In this document: one piece after another, positions 8,488 through 15,529 of the stretch
Layout: each line of letters opens with the position of its first letter
Position numbering within the stretch: position 1 is the first letter of the stretch
Origin: Bacteriovoracales bacterium
Lineage (GTDB): Bacteria > Bdellovibrionota > Bacteriovoracia > Bacteriovoracales > Bacteriovoracaceae
Reading direction: 5' to 3'
Assembly (NCBI GenBank): GCA_028346125.1
Contig: JAOMEV010000023.1
Span: 1 to 40,743 of the forward strand
DNA length: 40,743 bases
Notes under the pieces: generated by a model
What the model saw: the letters and a program-made list of their open reading frames with translations, nothing else
Told to the model about the DNA's origin: nothing
The model's database searches: none
Position numbers and translations under genes: made by a program

Positions 8488-9087
8488 TCAATGAGGCAGG
8501 CGTTCAAAAACAAGTAATCTATTATTACTAGGCATTTCATAATCTTTTAAAAGCTTAAAGCCTGCAGCTGACATGGCCTTTGAGACATCCTCAAAGTTTC
8601 TGATTCCAGACTTTGGGTCTCTATCCTTAAGTAATTTATCAAACTCTTCGTTGCTGTCGGAAGTGAAGTTTCCACCAAAGTTAAATGGGCCATAGATAAA
8701 GGTTAAGGCCCCCTCTCTCAGTCTTTTTCCAAGCAACTTAAAAAGGGTCTTATTTTCTTTCCAAGACATAATATGTAATGTGTTTGCTGTAAAAACATAA
8801 TCAAAAGATTTTTTTGGAAAATCATCAATGCCAACTTTAAATGTCTCAGGACCTTTAATATTCTTTAGTTTTGCATCTTTTAACCATTCCTTGATTCCGT
8901 TATGGTTTTCTTCTACGTCAGAGGTTACCCAATCGAGACTTGAAAATTTCTCTGCGAGATAAACAGCGTGCTGGCCGGTACCACTACCAATTTCAAGCAA
9001 TAGCTTATTTTGTAAAAAGTATTGTTTTACAACTTGGTAAATGGGGTCTTTATTTCTATCAACTGCAGCAGAGTAGGGTTTATTCAT
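8488..9087 (-). CDS. DUF938 family SAM-dependent methyltransferase
   Basis: 199 residues, full length for DUF938, the family that includes METTL26. The N-terminus (YSAAVDRNKDPI) and methyltransferase motif I (LEIGSGTGQHAVYLAEKF) are characteristic; a class I Rossmann methyltransferase fold follows, with FTANTLHIMSW as the post-motif region. The substrate of the family is not known to me. It starts 3 nt after the stop of the 95-residue protein at 9091 and sits third in an operon headed by metJ. Its level would therefore respond to S-adenosylmethionine through MetJ, if the operon is autoregulated. A SAM-consuming enzyme under a SAM-sensing repressor is a sensible pairing, but its role is unproven. 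Confidence 0.85.
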   Translation of the reverse strand: MNKPYSAAVDRNKDPIYQVVKQYFLQNKLLLEIGSGTGQHAVYLAEKFSSLDWVTSDVEENHNGIKEWLKDAKLKNIKGPETFKVGIDDFPKKSFDYVFTANTLHIMSWKENKTLFKLLGKRLREGALTFIYGPFNFGGNFTSDSNEEFDKLLKDRDPKSGIRNFEDVSKAMSAAGFKLLKDYEMPSNNRLLVFERLPH

Positions 9088-9090
9088 TTA

Positions 9091-9378
9091 TTATCTCTTT
9101 GTAATGGATTTAACTAGGGCCTTGAATTCTTCAATTTCTTCTTTGGTTGCATATGAGTCGTCTTTAGAAACCCTTTGCTCAAAACGTTTCAGTAAATCTA
9201 GGCATGGTGCCTTTAATTTATAAGTCGCTCCTTCGGAAATGGACTCTAATTTTCGTACACAAATCTCATCCATTATTTCAAAGTAGACCTTGCAAGTTGG
9301 TTCGCCTTCGAGTTCTTTTTCTACGAACTCCAAAAAATCAAACCAATCTAACTTTCTGTATTTTCTTATGATGTCCAA
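9091..9378 (-). CDS. Small acidic hypothetical protein in the metJ operon
   Basis: 95 residues from a TTG start with GGAAAG just upstream; no earlier ATG or GTG is available in frame after the metJ stop. It is rich in Glu, Lys and aromatic residues, predicted mostly helical, with three Cys and no signal peptide or membrane segment. I do not recognise a family. Spacing of 13 nt from metJ and 3 nt to the DUF938 gene indicates co-transcription and probably translational coupling. It could be a small regulator or partner protein. The coding call rests on spacing and on the lack of a better frame. Confidence 0.65.
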   Translation of the reverse strand: MDIIRKYRKLDWFDFLEFVEKELEGEPTCKVYFEIMDEICVRKLESISEGATYKLKAPCLDLLKRFEQRVSKDDSYATKEEIEEFKALVKSITKR

Positions 9379-9391
9379 TGCACTTTCCGGG

Positions 9392-9634
9392 CTATTGGGG
9401 TTTTTTTAGTTCTTCATCTGTTGGGAGAGGCTGTCCTGTGTAAGCGTGAAGGAAGGCCTCGCAGAGAAGTTCACTGTTTGTTGCATGTGTTAAATTGTTT
9501 ATTTGGCGGCGAGTCCTTTCATTGGTCAAGATTTCTAAAATTGTATAGGGAATAGAGACAGTAACTTTTTTAACATTTGCGCCTCTACTTCCTCTTTCGA
9601 CATAAGGACTAATGTAATGCCCATCCCATTCCAT
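9392..9634 (-). CDS. metJ: MetJ, SAM-dependent methionine repressor (C-terminally short)
   Basis: 80 residues that match the E. coli MetJ N-terminus and core nearly throughout. The beta-strand that contacts DNA (VKKVTVSIP, with K23 and T25) is intact, as are the SAM-site and dimer helices ([29 protein letters not shown]). E. coli MetJ is about 105 residues; this one stops soon after the PLP turn and lacks the last roughly 25 residues. MetJ is a ribbon-helix-helix dimer that binds tandem 8-bp met boxes when loaded with S-adenosylmethionine. A strong AAGGAG site precedes the ATG. It is divergent from metX-metB, and two met-box clusters lie between them. MetJ is chiefly a gammaproteobacterial regulator, so the locus may have been acquired. 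Confidence 0.93.
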   Translation of the reverse strand: MEWDGHYISPYVERGSRGANVKKVTVSIPYTILEILTNERTRRQINNLTHATNSELLCEAFLHAYTGQPLPTDEELKKPQ

Positions 9635-9661
9635 AAAATCTCCTTAAATTTTTTTTCTTCT

Positions 9662-9691
9662 ATCATTCGATTACTCAAGGAAGTTTGTCAA
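9662..9691 (-). promoter_or_regulatory. Candidate metJ promoter
   Basis: On the minus strand a perfect -35 hexamer TTGACA (complement of 9686-9691) is followed after 18 nt by AATGAT (complement of 9662-9667), which matches four of six -10 bases. The first met-box cluster begins 8 bp upstream of the -35, consistent with autoregulation by MetJ. Confidence 0.5.
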
Positions 9692-9699
9692 ATAAAGTT

Positions 9700-9731
9700 A
9701 GACGTCTAGACGTTTTTGCTTCTTGACTTCT
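9700..9731. promoter_or_regulatory. MetJ operator cluster 1 (four phased met boxes)
   Basis: Consecutive 8-bp units read AGACGTCT (9700-9707, perfect), AGACGTTT (9708-9715, 7 of 8), TTGCTTCT (9716-9723, 4 of 8) and TGACTTCT (9724-9731, 6 of 8). MetJ dimers bind such head-to-tail arrays cooperatively. The fourth unit overlaps the candidate metX -35. Confidence 0.88.
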
Positions 9732-9751
9732 AAATAACTTTTATTTAGCCT
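9723..9751 (+). promoter_or_regulatory. Candidate metX-metB promoter
   Basis: TTGACT (9723-9728) followed after 17 nt by TAGCCT (9746-9751). The -35 is good; the -10 keeps only the three most conserved positions. Met boxes flank both sides, so MetJ bound at either cluster would block it. Tentative. Confidence 0.4.
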
Positions 9752-9754
9752 TGT

Positions 9755-9778
9755 GGATGTTTAGAGGTTTAGACGTCT
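9755..9778. promoter_or_regulatory. MetJ operator cluster 2 (next to metX ribosome site)
   Basis: Three phased 8-bp units: GGATGTTT (9755-9762, 5 of 8), AGAGGTTT (9763-9770, 6 of 8) and AGACGTCT (9771-9778, perfect). The perfect box ends 15 nt before the metX ATG, just ahead of the AGGAT ribosome site, so the cluster lies in the 5' leader or start region of the metX transcript. Confidence 0.82.
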
Positions 9779-9793
9779 AAAGTAGGATATCGA

Positions 9794-10723
9794 ATGAAAC
9801 TAAAATTATCAGGCCCTTTTATCTTAAAAACTGGGGAAAAAATAAAAAGGCCCCATTTGTTTTACAAGTGGGAAGGAGACAAAGACCTTCCAGTGATTGT
9901 TGTATTAGGCGGGATATCATCTGACAGTTTAGTCTCAGGAGAAAAGGGCTGGTGGAAAGACTTTGTTGGCCCAAATGGTTCCATTGATACCAAAGCTTTC
10001 AGCATATTAAGTTTTGATTTTTTGGGGGGAAATGGAAAAAGTTCAGGGCCTAGAAACTCAAAGGAAAAAATGAGTATTCATACTGAAGACCAGGCCAAAG
10101 CACTCAGGGAGTTAATAAAATTCTTAGGTATTAAGGTTCATACTTTTGTGGGGAGCTCATATGGGGGAATGGTAGGTTTGGCCTTTGCCAGTCTCTATCC
10201 AGATCTCGTTGAAAAACTTCTTGTGATTAGTGCCTCTCACTATCCTAACACAAGGAGTATCGCCTTAAGAAGTTTACAAAGGCAGATGGTGAGTCTTGGG
10301 AGATCAAAAAAACTGGGTTTGGCCCAGGCCCGCTCATTGGCCATGATTGGATACCGTTCGGTAGAAGAACTGGAAAGTCGCTTTGGAAGAAAGAAATCTG
10401 AAAAAGGTGAGCACTTTTTAGTAGAAGATTACCTGAAGGCAAAAGGGCAGGAGTTTTCAGAAAGATTTCACCCGGATGCCTTTTTAAATTTAAGTGAATC
10501 GATTGACCTTCATTTTGTGGAGCCCAAAACCATAAGGATTCCGAGCACTTTTATTGGGGTGGATTCTGATCAGCTGGTCTTTTCAAAAGACATCAAGCGC
10601 CTTTCCCAAAAAATTAAGGCCCCCAGCACTTTTTATGAAATTAAATCTCTCTTTGGGCACGATGCCTTTCTCAAGGAAGTTGAAGTTCTTGGGAATATAA
10701 TCAAAAAAGAATTAGCGAGGTAA
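9794..10723 (+). CDS. metX: MetX-type homoserine O-acyltransferase (alpha/beta hydrolase fold)
   Basis: 309 residues, a little shorter than typical MetX (about 340-380). It has the alpha/beta-hydrolase triad in MetX-like surroundings: S122 in GSSYGG, D259 in VDSDQL and H289 in FGHDAF, plus the MIGYRS and ERFHPDAFL sequences found in homoserine acyltransferases. The enzyme activates homoserine with an acetyl or succinyl group as the first committed step of methionine synthesis. Which acyl donor is used cannot be told here; the following MetB is of the E. coli O-succinylhomoserine type, which hints at succinyl. It is 2 nt from metB and under two MetJ operator clusters. It replaces the unrelated MetA that accompanies MetB in E. 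coli. Confidence 0.85.
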   Translation: MKLKLSGPFILKTGEKIKRPHLFYKWEGDKDLPVIVVLGGISSDSLVSGEKGWWKDFVGPNGSIDTKAFSILSFDFLGGNGKSSGPRNSKEKMSIHTEDQAKALRELIKFLGIKVHTFVGSSYGGMVGLAFASLYPDLVEKLLVISASHYPNTRSIALRSLQRQMVSLGRSKKLGLAQARSLAMIGYRSVEELESRFGRKKSEKGEHFLVEDYLKAKGQEFSERFHPDAFLNLSESIDLHFVEPKTIRIPSTFIGVDSDQLVFSKDIKRLSQKIKAPSTFYEIKSLFGHDAFLKEVEVLGNIIKKELAR

Positions 10724-10725
10724 AA

Positions 10726-11925
10726 ATGAAAAGTAGAACACTCTCTGTTAAAGCAGGTATTGAATCAGATCAACAGTTTGGAGCAGTCATACCTCCAATT
10801 TATTTGTCTAGTAATTACACGTTTGAAGATTTGGGAAAACCGCGTTGTCATGATTATACTCGTTCAGGAAACCCCACGAGAGATCTTTTAGGTAAGGCGC
10901 TCGGTGAGTTGGAAGGGGGAAAGGATGCGGTGGTGACTTCTTCAGGAATGGGAGCTGTTACCTTATTATGCCATCTTTTGTGCCCAGGAGATCTCCTTTT
11001 CGCTCCTCATGATTGTTATGGTGGAACTCATCGTCTTTTTACTCATCTGTCAAAAAAGGGAAATTTTAAAGTTCTTTTTGAAGATCAAACTAAAAATAAT
11101 ATCCTCAAAAAGATTCAATCTAAAAGGCCGAAAATCCTCTGGATTGAAACTCCAAGTAACCCCCTTCTTCGTATTGTTGATATTGAAGAATTGTCGAAGG
11201 CCGCTCATTGTGTGGGGACAATCGTTGTAGTGGACAACACTTTTCTCTCCCCCATTCTTCAAAAACCACTTGAGTTAGGGGCAGATTTGGTTCTTCATTC
11301 AACTACCAAGTTTATTAATGGCCATAGTGATGTTGTCGGAGGGGCCGTCATTGGAAAAGACCAAGAGCTGGTCAATCAAATCTTTTGGTGGGCCAATTGT
11401 CTGGGGCTCACGGGATCTCCCTTTGACAGTTTTTTGACTTTAAGGGGGGTTCGAACTTTAGCACCTCGAATTTCTGAACATCAGAAAAACACCTGTGAGA
11501 TCATCAACTTTTTAAAAACTCATCCCTTGGTTAAAAAAATTCACTACCCAGGACTTTCAAATCACCCAGGATATGAAGTTGCTAAAAAACAGCAAAAAGG
11601 GTTTGGCTCCCTTTTAAGTATTGAGGTTTTCGGAGGCCTTAAAAAAGTAAGAGAGTTCTTATCCAAGCTTAGGCTTTTTTCTCTCGCGGAATCTTTAGGA
11701 GGGGTTGAAAGTCTCATTGCTCATCCTGAAACAATGACTCATGCGGGAATGGAAGAAAAAGCAAGGCGAGAAGCAGGTATTACTGAAGGACTACTAAGAA
11801 TTTCTGTTGGGATTGAGGACCCTTGTGATTTGATTGAAGACTTAAAGCAGGCGCTTGATTGTGCTCTTGAATCGCCCCAACCCCTAGAAAGTCTAGAACA
11901 ATGTGAGGTATTCAATCAAATTTAA
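10726..11925 (+). CDS. metB: Cystathionine gamma-synthase MetB
   Basis: 399 residues, full length for the Cys/Met-metabolism PLP family. It follows E. coli MetB closely: HDYTRSGNPTRD, APHDCYGGTHRLF, VVDNTFLSPILQKPL, WWANCLGLTG and GGVESLIAHPETMTHAGM. The PLP-binding lysine is K195 in HSTTKFINGHSD. The enzyme joins activated homoserine with cysteine to form cystathionine. It is the second gene of the MetJ-controlled operon; a ribosome site overlaps the metX end. No metC or metE is in the window. The marked likeness to the enterobacterial protein, together with MetJ and met boxes, supports acquisition of the module as a unit. Confidence 0.93.
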   Translation: MKSRTLSVKAGIESDQQFGAVIPPIYLSSNYTFEDLGKPRCHDYTRSGNPTRDLLGKALGELEGGKDAVVTSSGMGAVTLLCHLLCPGDLLFAPHDCYGGTHRLFTHLSKKGNFKVLFEDQTKNNILKKIQSKRPKILWIETPSNPLLRIVDIEELSKAAHCVGTIVVVDNTFLSPILQKPLELGADLVLHSTTKFINGHSDVVGGAVIGKDQELVNQIFWWANCLGLTGSPFDSFLTLRGVRTLAPRISEHQKNTCEIINFLKTHPLVKKIHYPGLSNHPGYEVAKKQQKGFGSLLSIEVFGGLKKVREFLSKLRLFSLAESLGGVESLIAHPETMTHAGMEEKARREAGITEGLLRISVGIEDPCDLIEDLKQALDCALESPQPLESLEQCEVFNQI

Positions 11926-11931
11926 TTTAGA

Positions 11932-11963
11932 GCTTTTCCTTTATTAAGAAAACTGCTTTTTTT
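11932..11963 (+). terminator. Intrinsic terminator after metB
   Basis: GCTTTTC (11932-11938) pairs with GAAAA-CT-GC (11948-11956), a 7-bp stem with a 2-nt bulge and a 9-nt loop, followed at once by seven T. It separates the met operon from the next gene. Confidence 0.6.
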
Positions 11964-12007
11964 CCGATTAGTTTACTAAGGAACAATCTAAATTTGGGAG
12001 AAAAATT

Positions 12008-12511
12008 GTGAGTAAATTACTAATTATGATCGCTGTTTTTTTGTATTCCTCTGTTGCTTTATCTTTGAACTTACCAGGTATGGACAACAGAATGAGGCGG
12101 ATGGAAAACGAAAGATACTACAAAAAGACTTTCAAAGGGAAACGACTTGATATTTATGTTACAAATAAGGTTTTCAAGTCAGGTCATTGGTATTTGCATA
12201 GAAATCGAAAAACGTGTGACTACTGCGATTATGCTTATCCTATGGGAGGCGAAATAAAAACAAGCGTCTGGATAAGAAAAGTGGGGAACTCTTACGTTAT
12301 GGATGGACCTCAAGTTTTTGAGATAGAAAAAGGAAAGAAATATCGACTTGTATTGGTAGAGAATAAATGGGGAAGAGATAATGTAGAAAGAGATGGAAAA
12401 TCAATCCTCCTCTATAATCCTGCCTTTTGGTATGCCCTGTCTCTTAAGAAAAAATCGATTAAACGAAAAGTCCGTCATGATAGAGATGGGCTTCTTAAAG
12501 CAACACCTTAA
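12008..12511 (+). CDS. Small secreted hypothetical protein
   Basis: 167 residues from a GTG start with GGGAG 7 nt upstream. A signal peptide covers about residues 1-20 (LLIMIAVFLYSSVALS). The mature part is basic, with a CDYC pair near residue 75 that could form a disulfide or bind metal, and a beta-rich middle section. No family recognised. Its stop codon overlaps the stop of the convergent FAD gene by 3 nt (TTAA shared). It stands alone after the metB terminator, so its own promoter is expected. Confidence 0.7.
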   Translation: MSKLLIMIAVFLYSSVALSLNLPGMDNRMRRMENERYYKKTFKGKRLDIYVTNKVFKSGHWYLHRNRKTCDYCDYAYPMGGEIKTSVWIRKVGNSYVMDGPQVFEIEKGKKYRLVLVENKWGRDNVERDGKSILLYNPAFWYALSLKKKSIKRKVRHDRDGLLKATP

Positions 12512-14091
12512 GCGGCTTCGGCCTGTTTATCTTTCTGAGAAAGGGCCATCTTACCGGCCCTTCTTCCAGAAAAAACACAGTCAGCTAAAGAGAGACCGCT
12601 CACATAGGTTTGAGAAGTGAGACCGGCCGCACTTCTTCCTGCAGCATAGAGTCCTTCTATAATGGACCCATCTTCTTTTAAAACGGCGCCTGTTTCTTCA
12701 TCAACTTCCAAACCACCTAAGGTGAGTGTTGGGCAGGGAAAAAGTTTATTATCAAGAAAGCACCTGACAGCATAGAAGGGGCCTTCATTGAGGGAAACCT
12801 TATTCTCTTTTGATTTACCCAAGGGGTCTTTTTCGGATTGAGAATAGGACTCAATTGTCTTTGAAAGTGTCTCTTCTATTCCGCATTTTTCAGCAAGTTT
12901 TTCTAATGTCGGAGCTCTTTTTCTATTGAAAAATAGGTTTGTAAAAGAGGTCGCCACTTGAAACCAGGTATGGGGTTCCTGAAGTGTTTGGCGAAGGGCC
13001 TTTTTCCAAACTGAGGAATTAAAAATAAGATAGCTTTTCCCCTCATGTTTAAGGACTATTTCATCTCCTATTGTTGCTCCGTAATACTCTTCATTACAAA
13101 TTCTTTCACCTTTGAGATTGACAAGCACTCCTTGTGAAAATGATCTGGGGGGGACAAAAAACATCCACGCGCTTGCCCGCTCCATTTTTGATAATTTACC
13201 ACCGGCCCTTTGGCCCATTTTTATACCAGAGCCATCATCAGCTATAGTGCCAAGAGGAAAACCTTTTTGATATTGAGGGATAAATTCTTTAACCATTTCC
13301 CTATTAAAAATATAGCCACCTGATGTAAGGATGACTCCCTTTTCCGCGTAGATGTTTTCTGTTTCTGAATAAGAGCTTTCTAAAAATAAAATGATTTTTT
13401 CAATTAAAACTCTGAAAAAAGGCAAATAAATTAAGACATACCTCAAAAGGGTCAACGTTTTTGAAAGAACATTGTGTAAAGTTGAGGCCTTTTCATTATT
13501 AATGGTCTGGACTTTAACTCCTTTGACCTTACTTTCTTCAACAATTAAGTCGAGGACTTTTGACTGGGTCTTTGTTTGGATCAAATCGTTTTTTTCTACT
13601 GCCATTTTAAGAGAATCAAAAAAAGTTTCTCCACTGAGTCCAGGCCCTTTTACCCTATGTCCTCTTGGAAATGGCTCCGAATGGGGGTAAGAAAGCTCAT
13701 TTCCGGAAAAATAAAGATAATAAGATCTCGGAGGGTAGGATGTCTTTTTGGGGTAAAATTTGGGTGAGAAGGGAACTCCTTTTTCTCTTAACCAGTCAAT
13801 GCTACCAGATGATTCTTCACAGAATTTTTTTAAGGTCTGGGAAGAAACACTTTCTCCCACTTCTGATTTGAGGTATTCATACATGTGCTCAGGGGAGTCT
13901 TGAACTCTGGCCAATTTTTGATAATAGGTACCACCACCAGCATAAATGACACCTCCGCTAATGGCCGTGGATCCTCCTCCTTTAAACCTGTCTATAAGAA
14001 GAACCCTTGCACCCTGATCAGCTGCTTCCAAAGCTGCAACAGCACCGGCCGCTCCAAAACCAACAATAATAAGATCTTTTTTGTCATCCAT
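12508..14091 (-). CDS. FAD-dependent oxidoreductase (fumarate reductase / ketosteroid dehydrogenase superfamily)
   Basis: 527 residues. The N-terminal FAD-binding motif is VGFGAAGAVAALEAADQGA, with the acidic end of strand two in LLIDRFKGGGSTAISGGV, the signature of the FAD-binding-2 family. The C-terminal cofactor segment GLYAAGRSAAG plus SGLSLADCVFSGRRAG closes the Rossmann domain. Family members reduce or dehydrogenate C-C bonds of dicarboxylates, 3-ketosteroids or related enones. Substrate residues could not be assigned. No signal peptide is seen, so it is probably cytoplasmic. It is divergent from the ferredoxin-cyclase-Rieske gene with 144 nt between them, which suggests a redox link (inference). 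A hairpin covers its ribosome site. Confidence 0.8.
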   Translation of the reverse strand: MDDKKDLIIVGFGAAGAVAALEAADQGARVLLIDRFKGGGSTAISGGVIYAGGGTYYQKLARVQDSPEHMYEYLKSEVGESVSSQTLKKFCEESSGSIDWLREKGVPFSPKFYPKKTSYPPRSYYLYFSGNELSYPHSEPFPRGHRVKGPGLSGETFFDSLKMAVEKNDLIQTKTQSKVLDLIVEESKVKGVKVQTINNEKASTLHNVLSKTLTLLRYVLIYLPFFRVLIEKIILFLESSYSETENIYAEKGVILTSGGYIFNREMVKEFIPQYQKGFPLGTIADDGSGIKMGQRAGGKLSKMERASAWMFFVPPRSFSQGVLVNLKGERICNEEYYGATIGDEIVLKHEGKSYLIFNSSVWKKALRQTLQEPHTWFQVATSFTNLFFNRKRAPTLEKLAEKCGIEETLSKTIESYSQSEKDPLGKSKENKVSLNEGPFYAVRCFLDNKLFPCPTLTLGGLEVDEETGAVLKEDGSIIEGLYAAGRSAAGLTSQTYVSGLSLADCVFSGRRAGKMALSQKDKQAEAA

Positions 14092-14096
14092 TTTAC

Positions 14097-14121
14097 TCTT
14101 TTTCGGAAACCGAGAAAAAGA
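14097..14121 (-). promoter_or_regulatory. 5' leader hairpin covering the ribosome site of the FAD gene
   Basis: TCTTTTTCGG (14097-14106) pairs with CCG-AG-AAAAAGA (14110-14121), a 10-bp stem with a 2-nt bulge and a 3-nt loop. On the minus-strand transcript the right arm contains AAAAAGAG, the only Shine-Dalgarno-like sequence before the ATG at 14091. Folding would hide it and could control translation. Confidence 0.4.
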
Positions 14122-14235
14122 CTAAAAAAGAGCTGTAAAGAATGGCATTAACGGCAGGTTATTCCGAAATATTTTTAAGAAATAAATCTAAAACTTTGTA
14201 CCAAATCTTTCGAGAATTAAGAAAAGGGGGCCTTT

Positions 14236-15498
14236 ATGCCAAAGATAGAAATTCTTCCAGATAATAAAAGTTTCGACATTGATGGGGACAAGAGTCTCTT
14301 AGAAGGTTCTCTTAAAAATGAAGTTCCTCACGTGAACGCTTGTGGAGGTAACGGAAAATGTTCAACCTGTCGTATATGGCTTCTTGAAGGTGTCGAAAAT
14401 TGTGAAGCAAGAAATGAGACAGAGGAGGAAATGGCAAAGTCCCTTAAGTTTGGCCCTGAAATAAGACTTGCTTGCCAGACAAAAATTAAAGGTGATGTAA
14501 AATACCGAAGGTTAATTATTGATGATGCTGATTTAGAAATTACAAGCACGAGTCAGCCTATTGGCAGCGAAAAAGAAGTGGCCATTCTTTTTACAGATAT
14601 CAGAGGCTTTACTTCATTTTCAGAAAAGCATCCCCCTTACGACGTTCTCTTTATTTTAAACCGCCACTTCAACCAAATGTCTAAAATTGTAGAAACCAAT
14701 GGTGGGCTTGTCGATAATTATGTTGGGGACTCTCTTTTCGCTATTTTTGGTATGGAAAATGAAAAAGACGCCGTTTTTTATGCCGTTAAAAGTGGCGTTG
14801 AGATGCTTGAAGAAGTCGATAAAATGAAGGCTTATATGAAGGCCATGTACGGAGAAGATTTTGAAATAGGGATAGGTATCCATTACGGTAAAGTTGTGGC
14901 CGGAGAAATTGGAAGAGGCAAGAAGGTCAAAAAAACTGTAATAGGTGATAATGTCAATCTTGCAAGTCGTATTGAATCGGCCAACAAGCAGGCAGATACC
15001 AGGTTTTTAGTTTCTGAAGTCGTTTATGAAAAAGTTAAAGATGATGTTATTTCAGATGATTTTGTCCGCATAAAAGTGCCAGGAAAAGATAAGAAGTTCA
15101 CTCTTTACGAAATCAATGGACTTAAAAAAAAGGCCTCTGATAATGTTATTCAAAAAGAGGGGCGTAACTATCAAAAAGTTCTTGATTTGGGGAACCTTCC
15201 TTCCAATACTCAAAAAGAGATATCTCTAAATAATAAAGATATTCTTCTTATAAATAATAACGGTGAAGTTTTGGCCATTGACTCCCGATGCCCTCACGCG
15301 GATCTTCCTTTTAAAGACAGCAAAATTAATGGTGATTGCCAAATTGAATGTAAATGGCATCATTCTTTCTTTGATATCAAATCAGGAAATGTCACAAAAT
15401 GGTGTAATGAAGAACCCAATGAAGAAGAGAAGGCCAAGGAAATAAAGGTTTATCCCATTGTGATAGAAGGAGAGGATATTTTTATTTCTTTTGATTAA
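14236..15498 (+). CDS. Ferredoxin - class III nucleotidyl cyclase - Rieske fusion
   Basis: 420 residues with three domains. Residues 1-95 form a plant-type 2Fe-2S ferredoxin with C36-x5-C42-x2-C45 and C80. Residues about 112-290 form a class III cyclase domain: metal-binding D121 (FTDIRGF) and D165 (VGDSLFA), and N241 and R245 (NVNLASR) for transition-state binding. The position that is often Lys in adenylyl cyclases is N161, so the base choice is uncertain. Residues about 310-420 form a Rieske domain: C352-P-H354 and C372-x2-H375. No membrane segment is seen. A redox-controlled cytoplasmic cyclase making cAMP or cGMP is the natural reading. Ferredoxin-cyclase fusions are known; the added Rieske domain is not one I recall. 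Start supported by AAGGGGG upstream. An FAD oxidoreductase lies divergently next to it. Confidence 0.88.
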   Translation: MPKIEILPDNKSFDIDGDKSLLEGSLKNEVPHVNACGGNGKCSTCRIWLLEGVENCEARNETEEEMAKSLKFGPEIRLACQTKIKGDVKYRRLIIDDADLEITSTSQPIGSEKEVAILFTDIRGFTSFSEKHPPYDVLFILNRHFNQMSKIVETNGGLVDNYVGDSLFAIFGMENEKDAVFYAVKSGVEMLEEVDKMKAYMKAMYGEDFEIGIGIHYGKVVAGEIGRGKKVKKTVIGDNVNLASRIESANKQADTRFLVSEVVYEKVKDDVISDDFVRIKVPGKDKKFTLYEINGLKKKASDNVIQKEGRNYQKVLDLGNLPSNTQKEISLNNKDILLINNNGEVLAIDSRCPHADLPFKDSKINGDCQIECKWHHSFFDIKSGNVTKWCNEEPNEEEKAKEIKVYPIVIEGEDIFISFD

Positions 15499-15516
15499 GG
15501 CCCTCTATTGAGGGCC
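15499..15516. terminator. Bidirectional hairpin between convergent genes
   Basis: GGCCCTC (15499-15505) and GAGGGCC (15510-15516) form a perfect GC-rich stem with a TATT loop. It begins directly after the stop codon of the cyclase gene and lies 14 nt from the stop of the facing gene. T-tracts are weak on both sides. Confidence 0.65.
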
Positions 15517-15529
15517 CAATTAAAATTTC

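Noticed and set aside
9635-9793. SAM or methionine riboswitch upstream of the met genes
   Set aside because: No riboswitch-like helices are seen in the short leader; control is explained by MetJ boxes.
11448-11456. GGTTCGAAC, resembling a tRNA T-loop
   Set aside because: It lies inside the well-conserved metB coding sequence and no cloverleaf stems surround it.
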